A stretch of 64,000 bases of DNA from Halicephalobus mephisto (Eukaryota > Nematoda > Chromadorea > Rhabditida > Panagrolaimidae): NCBI GenBank assembly GCA_009193035.1, contig SWDT01000062.1, positions 1 to 64,000 of the forward strand, read 5' to 3'. Both the position numbers and the translations under genes were made by a program. Shown here one piece after another: positions 8,951-21,300 of this stretch (the stretch's first letter is position 1; every line of letters starts with the position of its first letter). Under the pieces are notes generated by a model that was given only the letters and a program-made list of their open reading frames with translations, was not told the origin of the DNA and searched no databases.

Positions 8951-9796
8951 TTATTCATCGCGTAAAACACCTATTTTTTTGGTGGAGCGAGGAGGGTGCG
9001 CTAGAAATGGTAGTGATATACTACTGCTAGAGATGGCGCCCCAGATCATCAACTTCGGCGGGTGGGCTCTCCTCTCCATTGCTAGGTGGTTTCCTCTCAG
9101 GTTCCGTTTCTTCTGGTTACTGTCAGCATAAACTCGGTCATTCTGACGATTACCTACAAGAAATAGTTCGATGTAGGTTTTGTCAGAGAAAATTATGAAA
9201 TTTTCTGACCCTCGTCGTCTGAACATTGCCTTTAGTCTCGGTACCTTCTATCTTCTTTTCGCCGGCTTATTTCCCTTGAGTTCGTGAGCTGCGATCTTCT
9301 TGAATGGCTTCTTCTTCAGATCCAGTTTCAGAACTCTTTGAACAGTACTTCTGGAAGTATTATTCTCGTCAGAAAGCTTCCTACTGGAGATATGGATACC
9401 TTCTCTTTTGTGCCTGCGAAGAGATCTTCTTACCTCAGTTTGAAGTTCAAGAGTCCTTGCACTTCTTGGACGTCCATTACCAGATTTTCTGTTTGGATTC
9501 TCTTTCCGAGCATCAACACGATTCAATAAATTTGAAATTGTTGCTGGTAGGAGGTTCCTCTCAGGAAAAAAGTCGCAGATTTGTTGCAGTGTTCATCCGG
9601 CTCGTCGAAGTACAATCATCTGTCCCTTCTCAACATCGGTGAAATGAGTCCATCGTGGAGCATTCGGCTGAGGTTGTCGACGTCGGGCATCGCGAATTCG
9701 TCGGTTCCGTGCCATCAGAGTAGTGTAACGCTCACAATATGATTGGGAAAAGAAGAGTTCACCAACGGGGGACAAATTGATGAAAATCAACATCAA
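8951..9796 (-). pseudogene. Tc1/mariner transposase, frameshifted
   Basis: The coding frame is split over three segments. At 9796-9593 is an N-terminal helix-turn-helix region (RWTHFTDVEKGQMIVLRRAG). At 9526-9248 is a second DNA-binding region (NRKSGNGRPRSARTLELQ, then VQRVLKLDLKKKP). At 9226-about 9030 is the start of the DDE catalytic domain (FSDKTYIELF with the first Asp, NRQNDRVYA, MIWGAIS). Stops and frameshifts separate them, and the second and third catalytic acids are missing. The piece after MIWGAIS (about 9030-8951) does not continue the family. It is inactive and related to the scraps inside 3184-4839. Confidence 0.8.
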
Positions 9797-10582
9797 AAAA
9801 TCTATTGCTTATTATCAATAGCAACATTTTTTAAACTAATAATGATCTCTATTACTGTCCAACAATTCCTATTTACTCCATAAACATTTGCTTTTTTGCT
9901 TAGCACAAATTTTTAACTCAACAACTGTAGTGAAACAGAAATCAAGAATACCACGAATCCGACATCACCATTGGATTCAGTGAGGTCGATTACTCCTGTA
10001 GGTATATCTGTTTTTTGTTCTAAGCTTCATTTTCACTGATTTTCTGGAAGCGGGGATACTTGATCTCTCTCCGGTAAGTCAGGTTACCAAAGGGTCGAAA
10101 ATTAGACCTTCTCAGAATCCGATGATTTTTTGTGGAGAAATCAGAAAGACCCTGAAGTTTATTCAGGTGCAATTTCAGATTCTGAATTTACCGTTGAAGT
10201 CATCCGTAGCTTCTGGAAGCCAACGGTCCGAAAAAAATTCCAGAAAATTTTTGGTTCCAAATCAATCTTCTGAAGCCGTCAGTAGAGCTAGGATTCTAAA
10301 ACTCTCAGCATTTGTACTCTCAAGGACGGGCTTTTGAATAAATCATAAAGCAGATTCTGGAAACTCCTGTGCGTCACAGGAGAAAGCGCGCAGAAAAAGG
10401 GTTGAAAATAGTGCATTTTGTTTCTGAAAATGACCGTAACTTTTTCGCGACGAGACCCTCAGAGATGGTCATACTGTCAAAATGAAGATACTGTTAAGTA
10501 CTATCATCTCTCAAAACGGCATATTAATAGCTCTTCTAGTTTTCGAGAAAATTCGATTTCGTCTTTTTTTTGGCCCACACTG
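8951..10582 (-). mobile_element. Decayed Tc1/mariner element, left end lost
   Basis: The right end (ending at 10582, followed by TA) is the same CAGTGTGGGCC inverted end as in the element at 3184-4839. The right arm (about 9947-10582) aligns with that element's arm over about 635 bp. The interior holds the broken transposase. No matching left arm is visible before 8951, where the M15-like gene and Polinton fragment lie, so the element is truncated there. ORF 10122-10337 is only arm sequence. Confidence 0.8.
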
Positions 10583-10584
10583 TA

Positions 10585-11036
10585 ATAAGATACATTCCTA
10601 GAAAAGACAACTAACAGTATAACTAACACAGAGATTATCTAAACTACAGAATGCTAGTTGTAGGGGTTTTATTATGATGACATTCTCTAATTCTCTAGTA
10701 GTTAGGTTCCTTTTTAACAAGAATCAAAGAAAACACTCACTTCATTTCCTTGACAGAAAAATTCTAAGATGACTATCCCATTAGAGATCATTCTAATTGT
10801 CAATTTGACTGGTAATTTCAATTCTGCTGTCTTCTTTATCAAAACCGGAAATAAATCATTGTTTAATCCATTTTATTCTTAAGAGTAAACTAATAAAATA
10901 AACAAAATAAGTCTTGAAAACTACAAGTTTGAAATGTAATTAAGAAAAATGAACAAGATTAAATTATTAACCAAATCTTTCTTCGAGAAACGTATAAATA
11001 TAGATTAATAGTGAAATTACTAAATTAAACGTTCAT
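10585..11036. other. Intergenic, no gene seen
   Basis: AT-rich unique-looking sequence between the Tc1-like element and the 3' end of the gene at 11037. No ORF or repeat was recognised. Confidence 0.4.
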
Positions 11037-12931
11037 TTAATTCTCTTTACTCAAGTATTGACTTATAAGATACTTAGTGTCTCCACCCAGATTTAAGTTT
11101 TGAAGTGGTCTTAAAATATCCTTCATTTCTCCTTTGTTCTTGTTCTTAGACTGAAGATCGAGGAGGGCAAGGAGGATTTCTAGGTTCGTGTCTCTTCCTT
11201 CCCTAATTTTTATTTTCTGGAGTTGTTCACAGATTCTAGACAATAAATTATCTTCATTACGCACTTGACTTTGATTTGCTTCCATCTCGGGGACTGGTGG
11301 GTGAACAATTTCCGGTTGATTCTGTATTTCTCTTTTCTGTCCTAGTCGGTGATTTGGATGGTGACAAGAAAGAAGATAATCTCTGTATCTTTTTGATCCA
11401 CAACAGCAGAACAGAATCATATCTTTCTGAGAGACGAATTCCCCACACTTGGTGCATATCCATCTCTTTAGATTTGGAGTGCACTCTTCTGGGCATTCTA
11501 ATTCCAACACATTAAAATAGCATGAGCTTTGATTTGCCGTAGCCTCTTTCATGTCCACTAACCCAAATAGGATCTTTGTATTATTTTCATTTCCTACATA
11601 TGGCTCATCTGCATCATTGTCAATAATCACTTGACAATTCCTGAATTTGGTTGTGTTATGTAGTAATGTCACAACTTGCTCATAATCAGGAGGAATTGCA
11701 ATGAAGAGTCCTGTACAGTTGATCCACTCTCCATTTACTTTCATTAGAAACCATTTGTTCAGTTCTTCTAGCCAAGGTTTAATTTTCTCATATGTTCCTG
11801 GAAGATGGTCTCCTTCATCGATGTCGTTCATATTGTCCATTGCATATTTGATGTAATCAGTGTAACAGAAGAAAAGTTTCTTCAGCACCGGATACATTTT
11901 CAAGAAGTCGTTTCTGTCCATTGATTTGTAGTCTTTTTTGGCTTTATTTAAATTAGCAACAATTTTACCAAACGACTTCTCTCCTGATTCCATAACTTGA
12001 AGGATACCCGGATACTTAACCTTCTTCATCTTCATTTCAATTTTCCGGTAAACACAGTAGAGATATGTGAGGAACCATTTAAAATTCAATTCATTATTGA
12101 CGACAGTTCCTCGGATTTCCTGACTTAATTTTTCATATCCAAACCTGATAGGAACATCATATTCAGAATGTTTTCCTTCCTTTATTTCATCTATGAAATT
12201 CAAAAGTTCCTCCAGAGTCATTTCTCTGATTTCATTAAAGTTGACCAGAACTCTGCATTTGGTCTTCTTTTGGGCCTCATTGAAACTTCTTTTTTCAAAT
12301 AAGTTTTTTACCTAAAAGAACTTTCTATTAAAATAGATAGACAAAAATAATTCTAACATTTGCATAATTTCCTGTCAAAAACTTATTCTCAGAACTATTC
12401 ATTTTATCTTTTGAAGATCTGTCAGAAATTTAATTAAAGCAAAATAAATTATTTGTTAATGTATGAGATCTATGTTTGTATATCTTACCTCATACCTATC
12501 TTCTGAAAATCCCGTTTTTGGAAACTGCACCCACAAATCCACGCCATAATCAATCTTACTGACAAAATGACTGCAATTGGATGGGTACTTTCGAAGCTTC
12601 TCAGATCTTTTTCTTTGTCTCCAGAAAGTACAACGAACTTCCCAATATTCATTGTCGTCAAAGATAATCTCAAAATCGAGGAATTGTTTGCAGCTCGGTT
12701 CTAGAAATAGACTTATCCATGGCTAAAATATCCACAATGAATTTACCCAACGAACAAGAAACTTGCCCAATATGGAATAATAATTGATAACAAATTATAA
12801 GCCACATATAACCACTCATTCTTGACTTCCGATGTAACATTAGGAGATTCTCCCTCAACCGATATCAATCGATCCAAAGATTTATTGTATCCCCATCCTA
12901 ATTTGCATTCACGGCCAAGACACCAATCCAT
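11037..12931 (-). CDS. Uncharacterised 554-aa protein with a CxxC metal-binding region
   Basis: Three-exon model, in phase throughout: 12931-12747, 12693-12489 and 12311-11037. The last junction (GTAAG...TTTTAG) is strong. The first uses a 53-nt intron with a weak CCGAG acceptor, so the first exon is tentative. There is no signal peptide; one short hydrophobic stretch lies in exon 1. The C-terminal exon is hydrophilic and helical, then has a likely zinc-binding cluster at about residues 385-425: WICTKCGEF, LFCCCG and a final C-x2-P-N-H. A polar, Lys-rich tail follows. I do not recognise the family; the cluster resembles a Cys-rich module seen in some lineage-expanded nematode proteins, but that is only an impression. 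Probably intracellular. Confidence 0.6.
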
Positions 12932-14364
12932 TTTAATACCAATAATAACTTAATATTTTATAATCACAGAACAATCAATAAAAATAATAACTGAATTCAT
13001 CCAACTTTACAGAACTAACTGACACCTTATCACAAATAAACACCTCAAAAGAAACTTCAGTCATCTTTCAATGATCATGATTTAAGGCACTCCCTTCCAT
13101 GACAGAAAACTCTCCAAAGGTCAATTTTCAACCAATACAGAAAAAAATAATAAACTGACTTAAAACTAATTTTTTATTTCTGTAGTAGCAGACGAAAGTC
13201 AGAAGATAATCTTAATAAGAATCTTAATCATTAACAAAGATGAGAAGAAGAAGAGTAGAAACAGAAGGAATCACAAGATAATGACAAACTTGGATTTCCA
13301 TCTTATGAATCTAATCTACTGCTTTATATCTTCTATTTTATGTAGTTATTTAAAATTATCTTGAAGAAGGAACTAACCAACAAACAAATAGTTTTTTTAC
13401 GTTGGCAAAATACAAGCAATATCAAATGAGATTTTGGCCCTAATTCAAATATGTTTTGTTCATAGAAATCTCCGTTGAACCAATTTCATCTGTCTGTTTA
13501 TTGAAATAACACGTAGGAATCTGTAAACCTTCTGTAGTTTCCTAAACTGAATAAAGATTCTGCTTTTTTGAATTTTAATTCTTTAAAATTCCTCACTTTT
13601 CAATACATTTTTTAGTATTATCTGAAAGTGAGTTCTTCAACTTCCTCTGTATGAATATCGATTACGGATAAGCTGCAACGTTTAATCAATGATTTTCTTT
13701 TAAGGAACAAAGCCCATGACATGTTTAAAGGAAGAGAAGAACTATTAAAATAATTCCATCTTTAAAATATTTTATAAATTCTCGAGATTACGAAAGAGAG
13801 ATTTCTTTGATTCTTGAATCCAGAAGAATTAAAGTAACACAGAATCAATTACTTCTAATAGAAGTTGTTGAATTACATCGAAACTTCATTTTTCTCAATT
13901 TCGAAAATAAGAATGTACAGTTCTTAGTTAACACTTCAAGCATTTCTAAATTTGAAATTTTATCACTCCAAATCTAGTCAAATCTATTTCACTTCCTCGC
14001 TGACATCTGTATTTTCTGACTAAATTTATCTTTGACAATAGACTTGAAGGCATCTGAAGAAACGATTTTGTACTCTAAATCTTTTTTACTAACAAATACT
14101 CTCTGAACAATTAGAGTACTGATCTCAGAAACTGAAGACTTTGAAGAAGAGAACCATCAAAAAAAGTCAATTAGTTTTTACTTGATGACTGCGAACTGCA
14201 ACCTCTGAATTTCGAGATCCCGAAAATAAATCTGATATCGACATTTGATTCCAAATTTACAAATATGATTACTTCCTATTAAATTTTCTTCAAACTCAAG
14301 AAAAATCAGTTTCTGTATTGAACAAAATACAAATTAAAGAACTTGTCAACGGAATCGAAGGTAA
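12932..14364. other. Intergenic, upstream of the uncharacterised gene
   Basis: AT-rich sequence without coding signal or clear repeats. It should contain the promoter of the minus-strand gene at 11037-12931; no specific site was identified. Confidence 0.35.
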
Positions 14365-14610
14365 AAAAGAGGAATAGAAAAAGAGAAAGCCAAAAAAATA
14401 CCTATTCCGCGCCCACGTAAAAGAGGAAAAACTGAGAAAGAAGGTAAAAAAGAGGAATAGAAAATAAAGAGAAGACCAAAAAAATACGTATTCCGCACTT
14501 ACGTAAAAGAGGAAAAACGAAGAAAGAAAGGAAAAAGGGAAATAAGAAAAGAGAAGACCAAAAAAATATGTGTTCCGCGCCCACGTAAAAGAGGAAAAAC
14601 AGAGAGATGT
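14365..14610. repeat. Tandem repeat, three units of ~84 bp
   Basis: Units share a CGTAAAAGAGGAAAAAC core preceded by a TATTCCGCGCCCACG block (near 14404, 14489 and 14571). The unit length, a multiple of three, creates a false minus-strand ORF at 14402-14770. Confidence 0.8.
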
Positions 14611-15287
14611 CCTGCAACGAAAAGAAGAAAACGCGGACGGGAAAAGTTTTGAAGACTGTTGTTATTTTTAAATTTATCAATTTTGTAATTGTTTTATTTT
14701 CTTTTGCAATCCTCAATATCTGGTCTTGGCCAGTGAGAAAAAAGTAAAGACTTTGTAGTTCTCTCCACAAAAATTAAAAATTGAAATTTATTCGGAATAC
14801 AAAAGCAAATTTTTTTTATTTTTTAAACTACATAATTAAAGTTTAAAATGAAACGTTTTACATTCTTGTGAGATACTGTAGAAGTATATATTTCATTGTT
14901 ATTTAATTAAATTAAAAGTACACTGAAAATAAAAAATTTTTAATTATTTTTAAATTTTTTTTAACAATTTTAATAATTTTTTTACTTTTTAAACAATTTT
15001 AATTATTTTTAAATTTTTTTAATTTTTTTACTTTTTTTACTTTTTTAACAATTTTAATTATTTTTAAATCTTTTTATTTTTTTTAAATTGAGACAAAAAT
15101 AGAAATTGTACGTTTTTCGGAACCTAAAATCGAAACTTAAAATAATTTAGGATTTGATCGAATTAGATCCTGTTTCCAGAATCCAAATTTTTAGTCATAC
15201 TATTGTAAAAACCAAAAATGGGCGTTTTTACGAAATTATTTCAACATTAATTTTTTGAATTTTTTAGGAACTTTTACAATTGTCATA
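14611..15287. other. AT-rich desert
   Basis: Long T and A runs, including a homopolymer-rich block at 14935-15080. Nothing else was seen. Confidence 0.5.
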
Positions 15288-15600
15288 AAACTTTAAAAAC
15301 CGATTTCGATTACTGTAATGATTTTCTGAATTTATTTTTTTTATTCAAATTTTAAAAAATTTAAAATTTTCAGAATTATAAAAAACTTTAAAAACCAATT
15401 TCGATTACTGTAATGATTTTCTGAATTTATTTTTTTTATTCAAATTTTAAAAAATTTATAAAATTTAAAATTTTCAGAATTATAAAAAACTTTAAAAACC
15501 GATTTCAATTACTGTAATGATTTTCTGAATTTATTATTTATTATTTTTTTTATTCAAATTTTAAAAAATTTGTAAATTTAAAATTTTTATAAAATTATTT
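15288..15600. repeat. Tandem repeat, three units of ~115 bp
   Basis: Each unit carries TTTCGATTACTGTAATGA (or TTTCAATTACTG in the last), then TTTTCTGAATTTATT and an A/T-rich tail. Confidence 0.8.
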
Positions 15601-15934
15601 TGAATTTTTAGGATTGTAGGAAAACAGGGAATGTGAATTGTCAAATTTGCGATTTTTTTGTTTTCGTTTGCTCTGCTTGGGAATTTAAAAATTATACTTT
15701 TTAAAAATTAAAAATAAAAGTTTTTTGAAATTTTCTTGAAAAAATTCCCAACATTATTCCAAAAATTTAGATAAAAAAAAATTTGAGTCGATTTTAATAA
15801 AATTTTTATTTTTTTCGATAGAATTCAAAAGTTTTGAAAAAATTCATATTTTTATAAAAATTAAAAAATAAAAATTTTCGAAATTGTTTTTAAAAGAACT
15901 TTTAAAAGTTAAGTAAAAAATTCAAAAAATTGAA

Positions 15935-16300
15935 ATAAAAAAGTCGATTTTAATAAAATTGCCAAATTTACCATTTTTATCGTTTTTTTTGAAATTTTCT
16001 TTTTTTGGCGGGAATTCAAAAAACTTAAATAAAAAAGTCAATTTTAATAAAATTACCAAATTTATCATTTTTGCAACTTTTTTCGAAATTTCCTTTTTTG
16101 GCGGGAATTCAAAAAATTTAAATAAAAAAGTCGATTTTAATAAAATTACCAAATTTACCATTTTTATCGTTTTTTTTGAAATTTTCTTTTTTTGGCGGGA
16201 ATTCAAAAAATTTAAATAAAAAAGTCAATTTTAATAAAATTGCCAAATTTACCATTTTTACAATTTTCTTCGATATTTTTTTGGCGGGAATTCAAAAAAT
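15935..16300. repeat. Tandem repeat, four units of ~86 bp
   Basis: Each unit has TTTTAATAAAATT(G/A)CCAAATT followed by TTTGGCGGGAATTCAAAAAA. Unit drift produces overlapping false ORFs on both strands. Confidence 0.85.
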
Positions 16301-16399
16301 GCAAAAACATTATTTTTTACTTTGTTATAACATTTTTGAAAATATTCCCGTCATTTCCGCGCCTACTCCGACATCCGGGGTAGACCATCTCATGTGATT

Positions 16400-17540
16400 A
16401 ATTCCTGTCATCTGGAAGTCTGGTATCTTGAGAAATTCCTACATGAACTTTTTGAGTCTTCACGCCTTCTGATTCTTGCATAATTAATAGAAAATTGAAC
16501 TTTAATCTTGAAATAAATTATATATAATCTTGAAGGTCTTAAAATGGACAATTAAAAATCATCTTCCACTTTTATAATTTTTTGAAATATTTTATAAAAA
16601 ATTTAAATTCTAATATTTTTTAATTTTTTAAAAATCTAAAATTCTAATATTTTTTAATTTTTAAAAAATCTAAAATTTTTAATGTAAAAAAATTAAAATT
16701 AAATTATGTTTAAAAAAATTTAAATTATTTTTTATTTTTCTAAAAACTTAAATTCTCAATTTTTTTAAAATTATTTTTAAATAAAATAGTTTTAATAAAT
16801 TCGAAATTTACACAATATTGCAAAAAAATAAAAAATTAAAAAATTGAATTTTAGTGGTTTTTGGAATTTTTTCAGAAAACACAATTAGTCGTAATCAGTT
16901 CGAAATTTATATTTAATTATAAAAAAATTACCGAAATTAATGATATAAAAACAGAAAATTATTTTTGCAGAATTTCTTTCAAAAATTAGAAAATTATTTT
17001 TTTTAAAATAAAAATTTTAATTTCAAACATTTTTAAAATTATTTAAATTAAAAAAAAATAAATTATTTAAATTAAAAAAATAAATTTTTTTCGTCCATGT
17101 ATGAAAATTTTAATTTTGAATATTTCTGAAATTTCTTTTTTAAATTATTTTAATATGTATAATAAATGTGAAATTTTCATTTAATTGTGAAATAATCGAT
17201 AAAATTAAAATAAATAAAAATTAAAAATTTTTTGTTCGTATGACATTACACATTTTTTACGATTCTTATTTTTCAAAATAGTACTTTTTGAAGACAAACA
17301 ACAGATTTTGAACATTTTTAAGATCTTCAAAATGATGTATAGCTCATTTCAGAAAGCTACTTTTTTAAACGCGTTCCCCTGTGAATATACTAAAGACTCC
17401 AATATTCTTAATAGCTGACTTTCTGGAATGTTCCTTCATTTGTTCGTTATTCATGTGACCTTTATTTTTCAAATCTTAATCCAATGAAGTCATTTTTTAT
17501 TAAAAGTTTGTTTTTTTGAAATTATTTTATAAATATAAAA
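16400..17540. other. AT-rich desert
   Basis: Long A/T runs and short degenerate direct repeats (TCTAATATTTTTTAATTTTT type near 16600-16680). No gene was seen. Confidence 0.5.
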
Positions 17541-17555
17541 AAGAGGAAGCGGGAG

Positions 17556-17640
17556 TTTCTTTTGTAGCGCAGTGGTAGAACCGCGCGACTGTCGCGCTCC
17601 GGAACCCAGGTTCGACTGTTTCCAATTACGGGAAATATTT
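17556..17640 (+). repeat. tRNA-like sequence (tRNA pseudogene or SINE head)
   Basis: A GTAGCGCAGTGGTAGAAC block matches the tRNA A-box region and GGTTCGACTGT about 48 nt later matches a B box. A palindrome, GCGCGACTGTCGCGC, lies where the anticodon arm would be. The T-arm stem does not pair (CCCAG against TGTTT) and no acceptor stem closes, so it is not a functional tRNA. The downstream GC-richer sequence to about 17790 could be a SINE body. Confidence 0.5.
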
Positions 17641-17989
17641 TGCGTGGATGTTCCTCAAAAGGAAAGGCCTTCCCTAAGGCGGAATAAACGGTGTGATGAG
17701 GAAGATATAAGCTCAGAAATGGCATGTCATCGAGTTTTTTTCAGCTTTCTGAACATGAGAAATTCGATCTGTGTTGACAGCTGAGATCAATTTTCTTTTT
17801 TATGCAAAGAAAAGTTATACATGATGTAACATTGAAGTAATTTTTCCCAGGTAGTCAGCAAACTCGGAAAATTGAAATGATCCCTTTGATCTTTGTTATT
17901 TTCTTACAACTCATCTCGAAAATTAAACGCTTTTTTTATTTTTGGATTAAAATTCCTCCCCTTGCAAAGTTCTTAATTCTAATAAAAAT

Positions 17990-18275
17990 TTTAGAAGTTT
18001 CTAGAATCCAATAATAAATTCTGAAAATTTCTAAATTCCAATAAAAAAATCTTAGAAGTTTCTTAATCTCAATAATAAATTTTGAAAATTTCTGAATTTC
18101 AATAATAAAATTTAGAAGTTTCTTAATTCCAATAATAAAATTTTAGAAGTTTCTAGATTCCAATAAAAAATTCTGAAAATTTCTAAATTCCAATAATAAA
18201 ATTTTAGAAGTTTCTTAATCTCAATAATAAATTCTGAAAATTTCTAAATTCCAATAATAAAATTTTAGAATTTAC
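17990..18275. repeat. Tandem repeat of ~60 bp units
   Basis: Alternating blocks of AATTTTAGAAGTTTCTT(A)AT and AATTCTGAAAATTTCTAAAT separated by TCCAATAATAAA. About five units. Confidence 0.75.
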
Positions 18276-18435
18276 TTGAATCTTCTAAAAACCTCTAAAA
18301 TTTTACAAGTTTTTTAAAAATTTTTGATCTGAAACTGAGAATTCTACAAAATTATGGAAATTTACACAGAAATAATCCAGTGAAGAAATTTATTTTTTTT
18401 ATCTTAAAAAGTATAAAAACTAAAATTAACTATTA

Positions 18436-18770
18436 TTCACTTTTCGCCAAAAATTCAAGATTGGCATTTATTCACATTTCGCCAAAAATCTGAATTTTGT
18501 ATTATTAATTTTTTGCCAAAGATTAATTTTTGGCATTCGTTCATATTTCGCCAAAGATTAATTTTTGGCATTCGTTCATTCTTTGCCAAGAATTTACAAT
18601 TGGCGTTCGTTCACATTTCGCCAAAGATTAATTTTTGGCATTCGTTCATATTTCGCCAAAAATTTACAATTGGCATTCGTTCATTTATTGCCAAAGATTA
18701 ATTTTTGGCATTCGTTCATTCTTTGCCAAGAATTCAAATTTGGCATTCGTTCACTTTTCGCCAATAATTT
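18436..18770. repeat. 36-bp satellite array TTGGCATTCGTTCA...CGCCAA
   Basis: About nine units of 36 bp. Each has TTTTTGGCATTCGTTCA followed by C/T-rich sequence and a CGCCAA or TGCCAA, so every unit contains inverted TTGGC and GCCAA half-sites. The 36-nt period makes false ORFs (18513-18777). The same family recurs at 31040-31315, with single units near 30425 and 30890. Confidence 0.85.
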
Positions 18771-18779
18771 TTTTTAATT

Positions 18780-19860
18780 TGTTTACCTAAAACTTATGGA
18801 AAATTAAAAATCAATATTTTTAACTTTGAGTTTTGGAAATTCGTCTCGAGAAAATTTTGTAAAATACTTATTTTTGTTTATCAAAATCACATGATTTTAA
18901 ATCGAAAATTTTATTCATTTTTGGATATTTATCTTTTGGAACTTTTTCATGTTTATTTTTCTGTAAAATTTTCTGCAAATTGTTTTTTTAAAATTAATTA
19001 AGTTCGATTTCGAGGATTTTTGATTTTTTTTGTTTTTTTAATTTTCCGCAAGGCTCAATCATCGCTTTTTTGCAAAGACCGAATTCAATGTCGATTTCAA
19101 GTGGATTTCGAGAGGACAGATTTTTTCGAAAATTTGACGGAAATACTCGATCAAAGATTTCCGATTTTAATTTTGTATTTAAACCGAATTTTTATGGCCA
19201 AAAATGGGAAAATTTAATAACAAAAAAATTATCTTGTTTTCGACAGGTTACTGTAATGAGGATTTTTTGAATCTCTGGTAGTACTGTAACAAGTAACCCT
19301 CGAAGGCGCCAGGGAATCGAGTACCCCCGTGTGGTCCTGATTGGGATTTTTCAGATTTATTTTAGTTCTGAAAAATTAATTACGAAATCGTCACAAAAAA
19401 TCGAAATTTTAGGTTAGTTTAGATTTCAGAAATTCGTATCGGAAAAATTTTATAAAAAATTTTATTTTTCATTTTTTATAATTATGTGATTAATTTCGAA
19501 ATTATATAAGATTAAAAAATCCTCACTAAACACGAAAATTCTTATACAGATTACTGTAGTTCCTAAAAAGTCCCAAAAATTCGTGTCGGAAAAATTTTTT
19601 AGTTTTTTAAATTTCTACTTTTTTTAAACTTTAAAATTTCTATTTTTTTTTAAATTTTATTTCTTTAAGTTTTTTAAACTTTAAACTTCTATTTTTTTTT
19701 TAATTTTAAATTTTTTAACAATATATGGTGAACATGGTTCATTATTTGTAAACTACTTCCTACGCAAGTAAACCTCGATTGATTCAGTTATGTTTGTTCT
19801 TGTCATCCGGTCAACTCGTGTTTTCTGGAACAATGAGGTTTTTGAAAAATTTGATTTACT
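18780..19860. other. AT-rich sequence with one GC island
   Basis: Mostly low-complexity. A short GC-richer island at about 19260-19345 (ACCCTCGAAGGCGCCAGGGA) was seen but could not be assigned. Confidence 0.35.
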
Positions 19861-19864
19861 TTCT

Positions 19865-19985
19865 ATCAACTTCCGGAAAAATTCTCCAGATTGGAAAACC
19901 TTAGAAAAATGAAGATTCTCCAGATTGGAAAACCTTAGAAAAATGAAGATTCTCCAGATTTGCAAGTCTTAGAAAAATGAAGATT
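19865..19985. repeat. Tandem repeat, three units of 34 bp
   Basis: Units of ATTCTCCAGATTGGAAAACC followed by TTAGAAAAATGAAG; the last unit is diverged. Confidence 0.8.
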
Positions 19986-20139
19986 TTTTAAAATCTTTAA
20001 TTTTAAAAATAATTTTTAATTTTTATATTTCTTTAGAGCTAAATTGACAGAATAGTCCTCTGTAATGAGTCTACTTTACAATAAATATAATTTTAATAAG
20101 AAAGAAATAAAAAATTTAATCAAAGTTAATTTGTTTTTA

Positions 20140-20960
20140 GGCTGATGGAGTAGGAAGCTGGTTTGTGCGCTAAGTTGCACTCGCGCCGGTAAGTAAGACG
20201 TCTCAAAATGGTCTTCAGGAACTTTCGCGGTGGGAGTTGGTTTTTCTTTTTAGATTGTTTTTATTTTACTCATATCGGTAAATAATCGATTTCTTTAGTT
20301 TTCAAGAACTTTCGTGGTGAAAGTTAATTTTTTTTAATTACTTTTTTATTCTTTTCTATTCTCACTGATAAATTATTATTTTTATGATCTTCAAAGACAT
20401 TCGTTGTGGGAATTAATTTCTCTTTTCAAATCATTTTTATTTTACTCATATAGGTAAATAATCGATTTCTTTAGTTTTCAAGAACTTTCGTGGCAAAAGT
20501 TAAATTTTTCTAAAAATAATTTTTACATTTTACTCTTACTATCATCTTCGAGAACTTTCGTGGTGGGATTTTAAAAAATTCTTTAGATCATTTTTATCCT
20601 ATTTTTCACTCAATGATAAATGATCACTTTTACCGTAATTTTGGGAAATTTTCGTGTCAGAAATTGACTTGCCGTTTTTTAAATTTATATTTACACTGTA
20701 TTTCATCCACTTTGGTGAACAGTAAGCTTTGCCATAGTCTTCAGCAACTTTCGTAGTGTGAGTTGACGTCATTCTGCTCTTATGCTTTTCTTGCGCAAAA
20801 TTTCATTCATCTTAGAAAACGAACGATCTCGTCATAAATTTTGAGAACTTTCTTGGTATGAATTAATTTTAATTTTTAACATTATCACTTAAACCGAATT
20901 TAATTATAATTTAAAAATTGAATGATTTCATTTTCGAAGGTTTTTGTGATGGGATTTCTA
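20140..20960. repeat. Degenerate ~115-bp repeat array
   Basis: About eight irregular units marked by TTCAAGAACTTTCGTGGT and often TTTTACTCATATAGGTAAAT with ATCGATTTCTTTAG. Units near 20140-20215 are GC-richer and begin the array. Confidence 0.75.
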
Positions 20961-20969
20961 TTTCGTTTT

Positions 20970-21300
20970 ATCAAAGTTGGTAGTTAGAGTCTGAGGTCGA
21001 AGTCGATAGTCAAAGTTCGAACTCAAAGTTAATGGTTAAAATTAGAAGTTGGTAGTTTGATTGTCAACTTTGACTTTGAACTCAAAGTTGATTGTCAAAA
21101 TTAGAAGTTGGAAGTTAGAATTTGAGATCGAAGTTAATAATTAAAGTTGATAGTTAGAGTTCGAAGTCAAATTTAATAATTAAAGTTGGTTATCAGAATT
21201 CAAAGTTAACGATCAAAGTTCGAACTCAAAGTTGATCGTTAAAATTAAAAGTTTGAAGTTGACAGTTAAAGTTCGAGGTTGAAATTTAGATTCTCTGTGC
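20970..21300. repeat. Short-unit array of AAAGTT-type motifs
   Basis: Irregular repetition of GTTGATAGTTAAAGTTCGAA, CTCAAAGTT and AAAATTAGAAGTTGG blocks, about 40 bp per cycle. Confidence 0.75.

Noticed and set aside
10122..10337. 71-aa ORF
   Set aside because: Lies entirely in the inverted arm of the Tc1-like element; a similar ORF occurs in the arm at 4424-4684.
14402..14770. 122-aa minus-strand ORF
   Set aside because: It is made of the 84-bp tandem unit, whose length is a multiple of three; no coding character.
15922..16397. Several ORFs on both strands rich in Phe/Lys
   Set aside because: They follow the ~86-bp tandem repeat; the peptides repeat with it.
17522..17725. Working tRNA gene
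   Set aside because: A and B boxes are present, but the acceptor and T stems do not pair.
18436..18777. Regularly spaced 36-bp units resembling a CRISPR array
   Set aside because: There are no unique spacers between units; the whole unit repeats and the genome is eukaryotic. It is a satellite.
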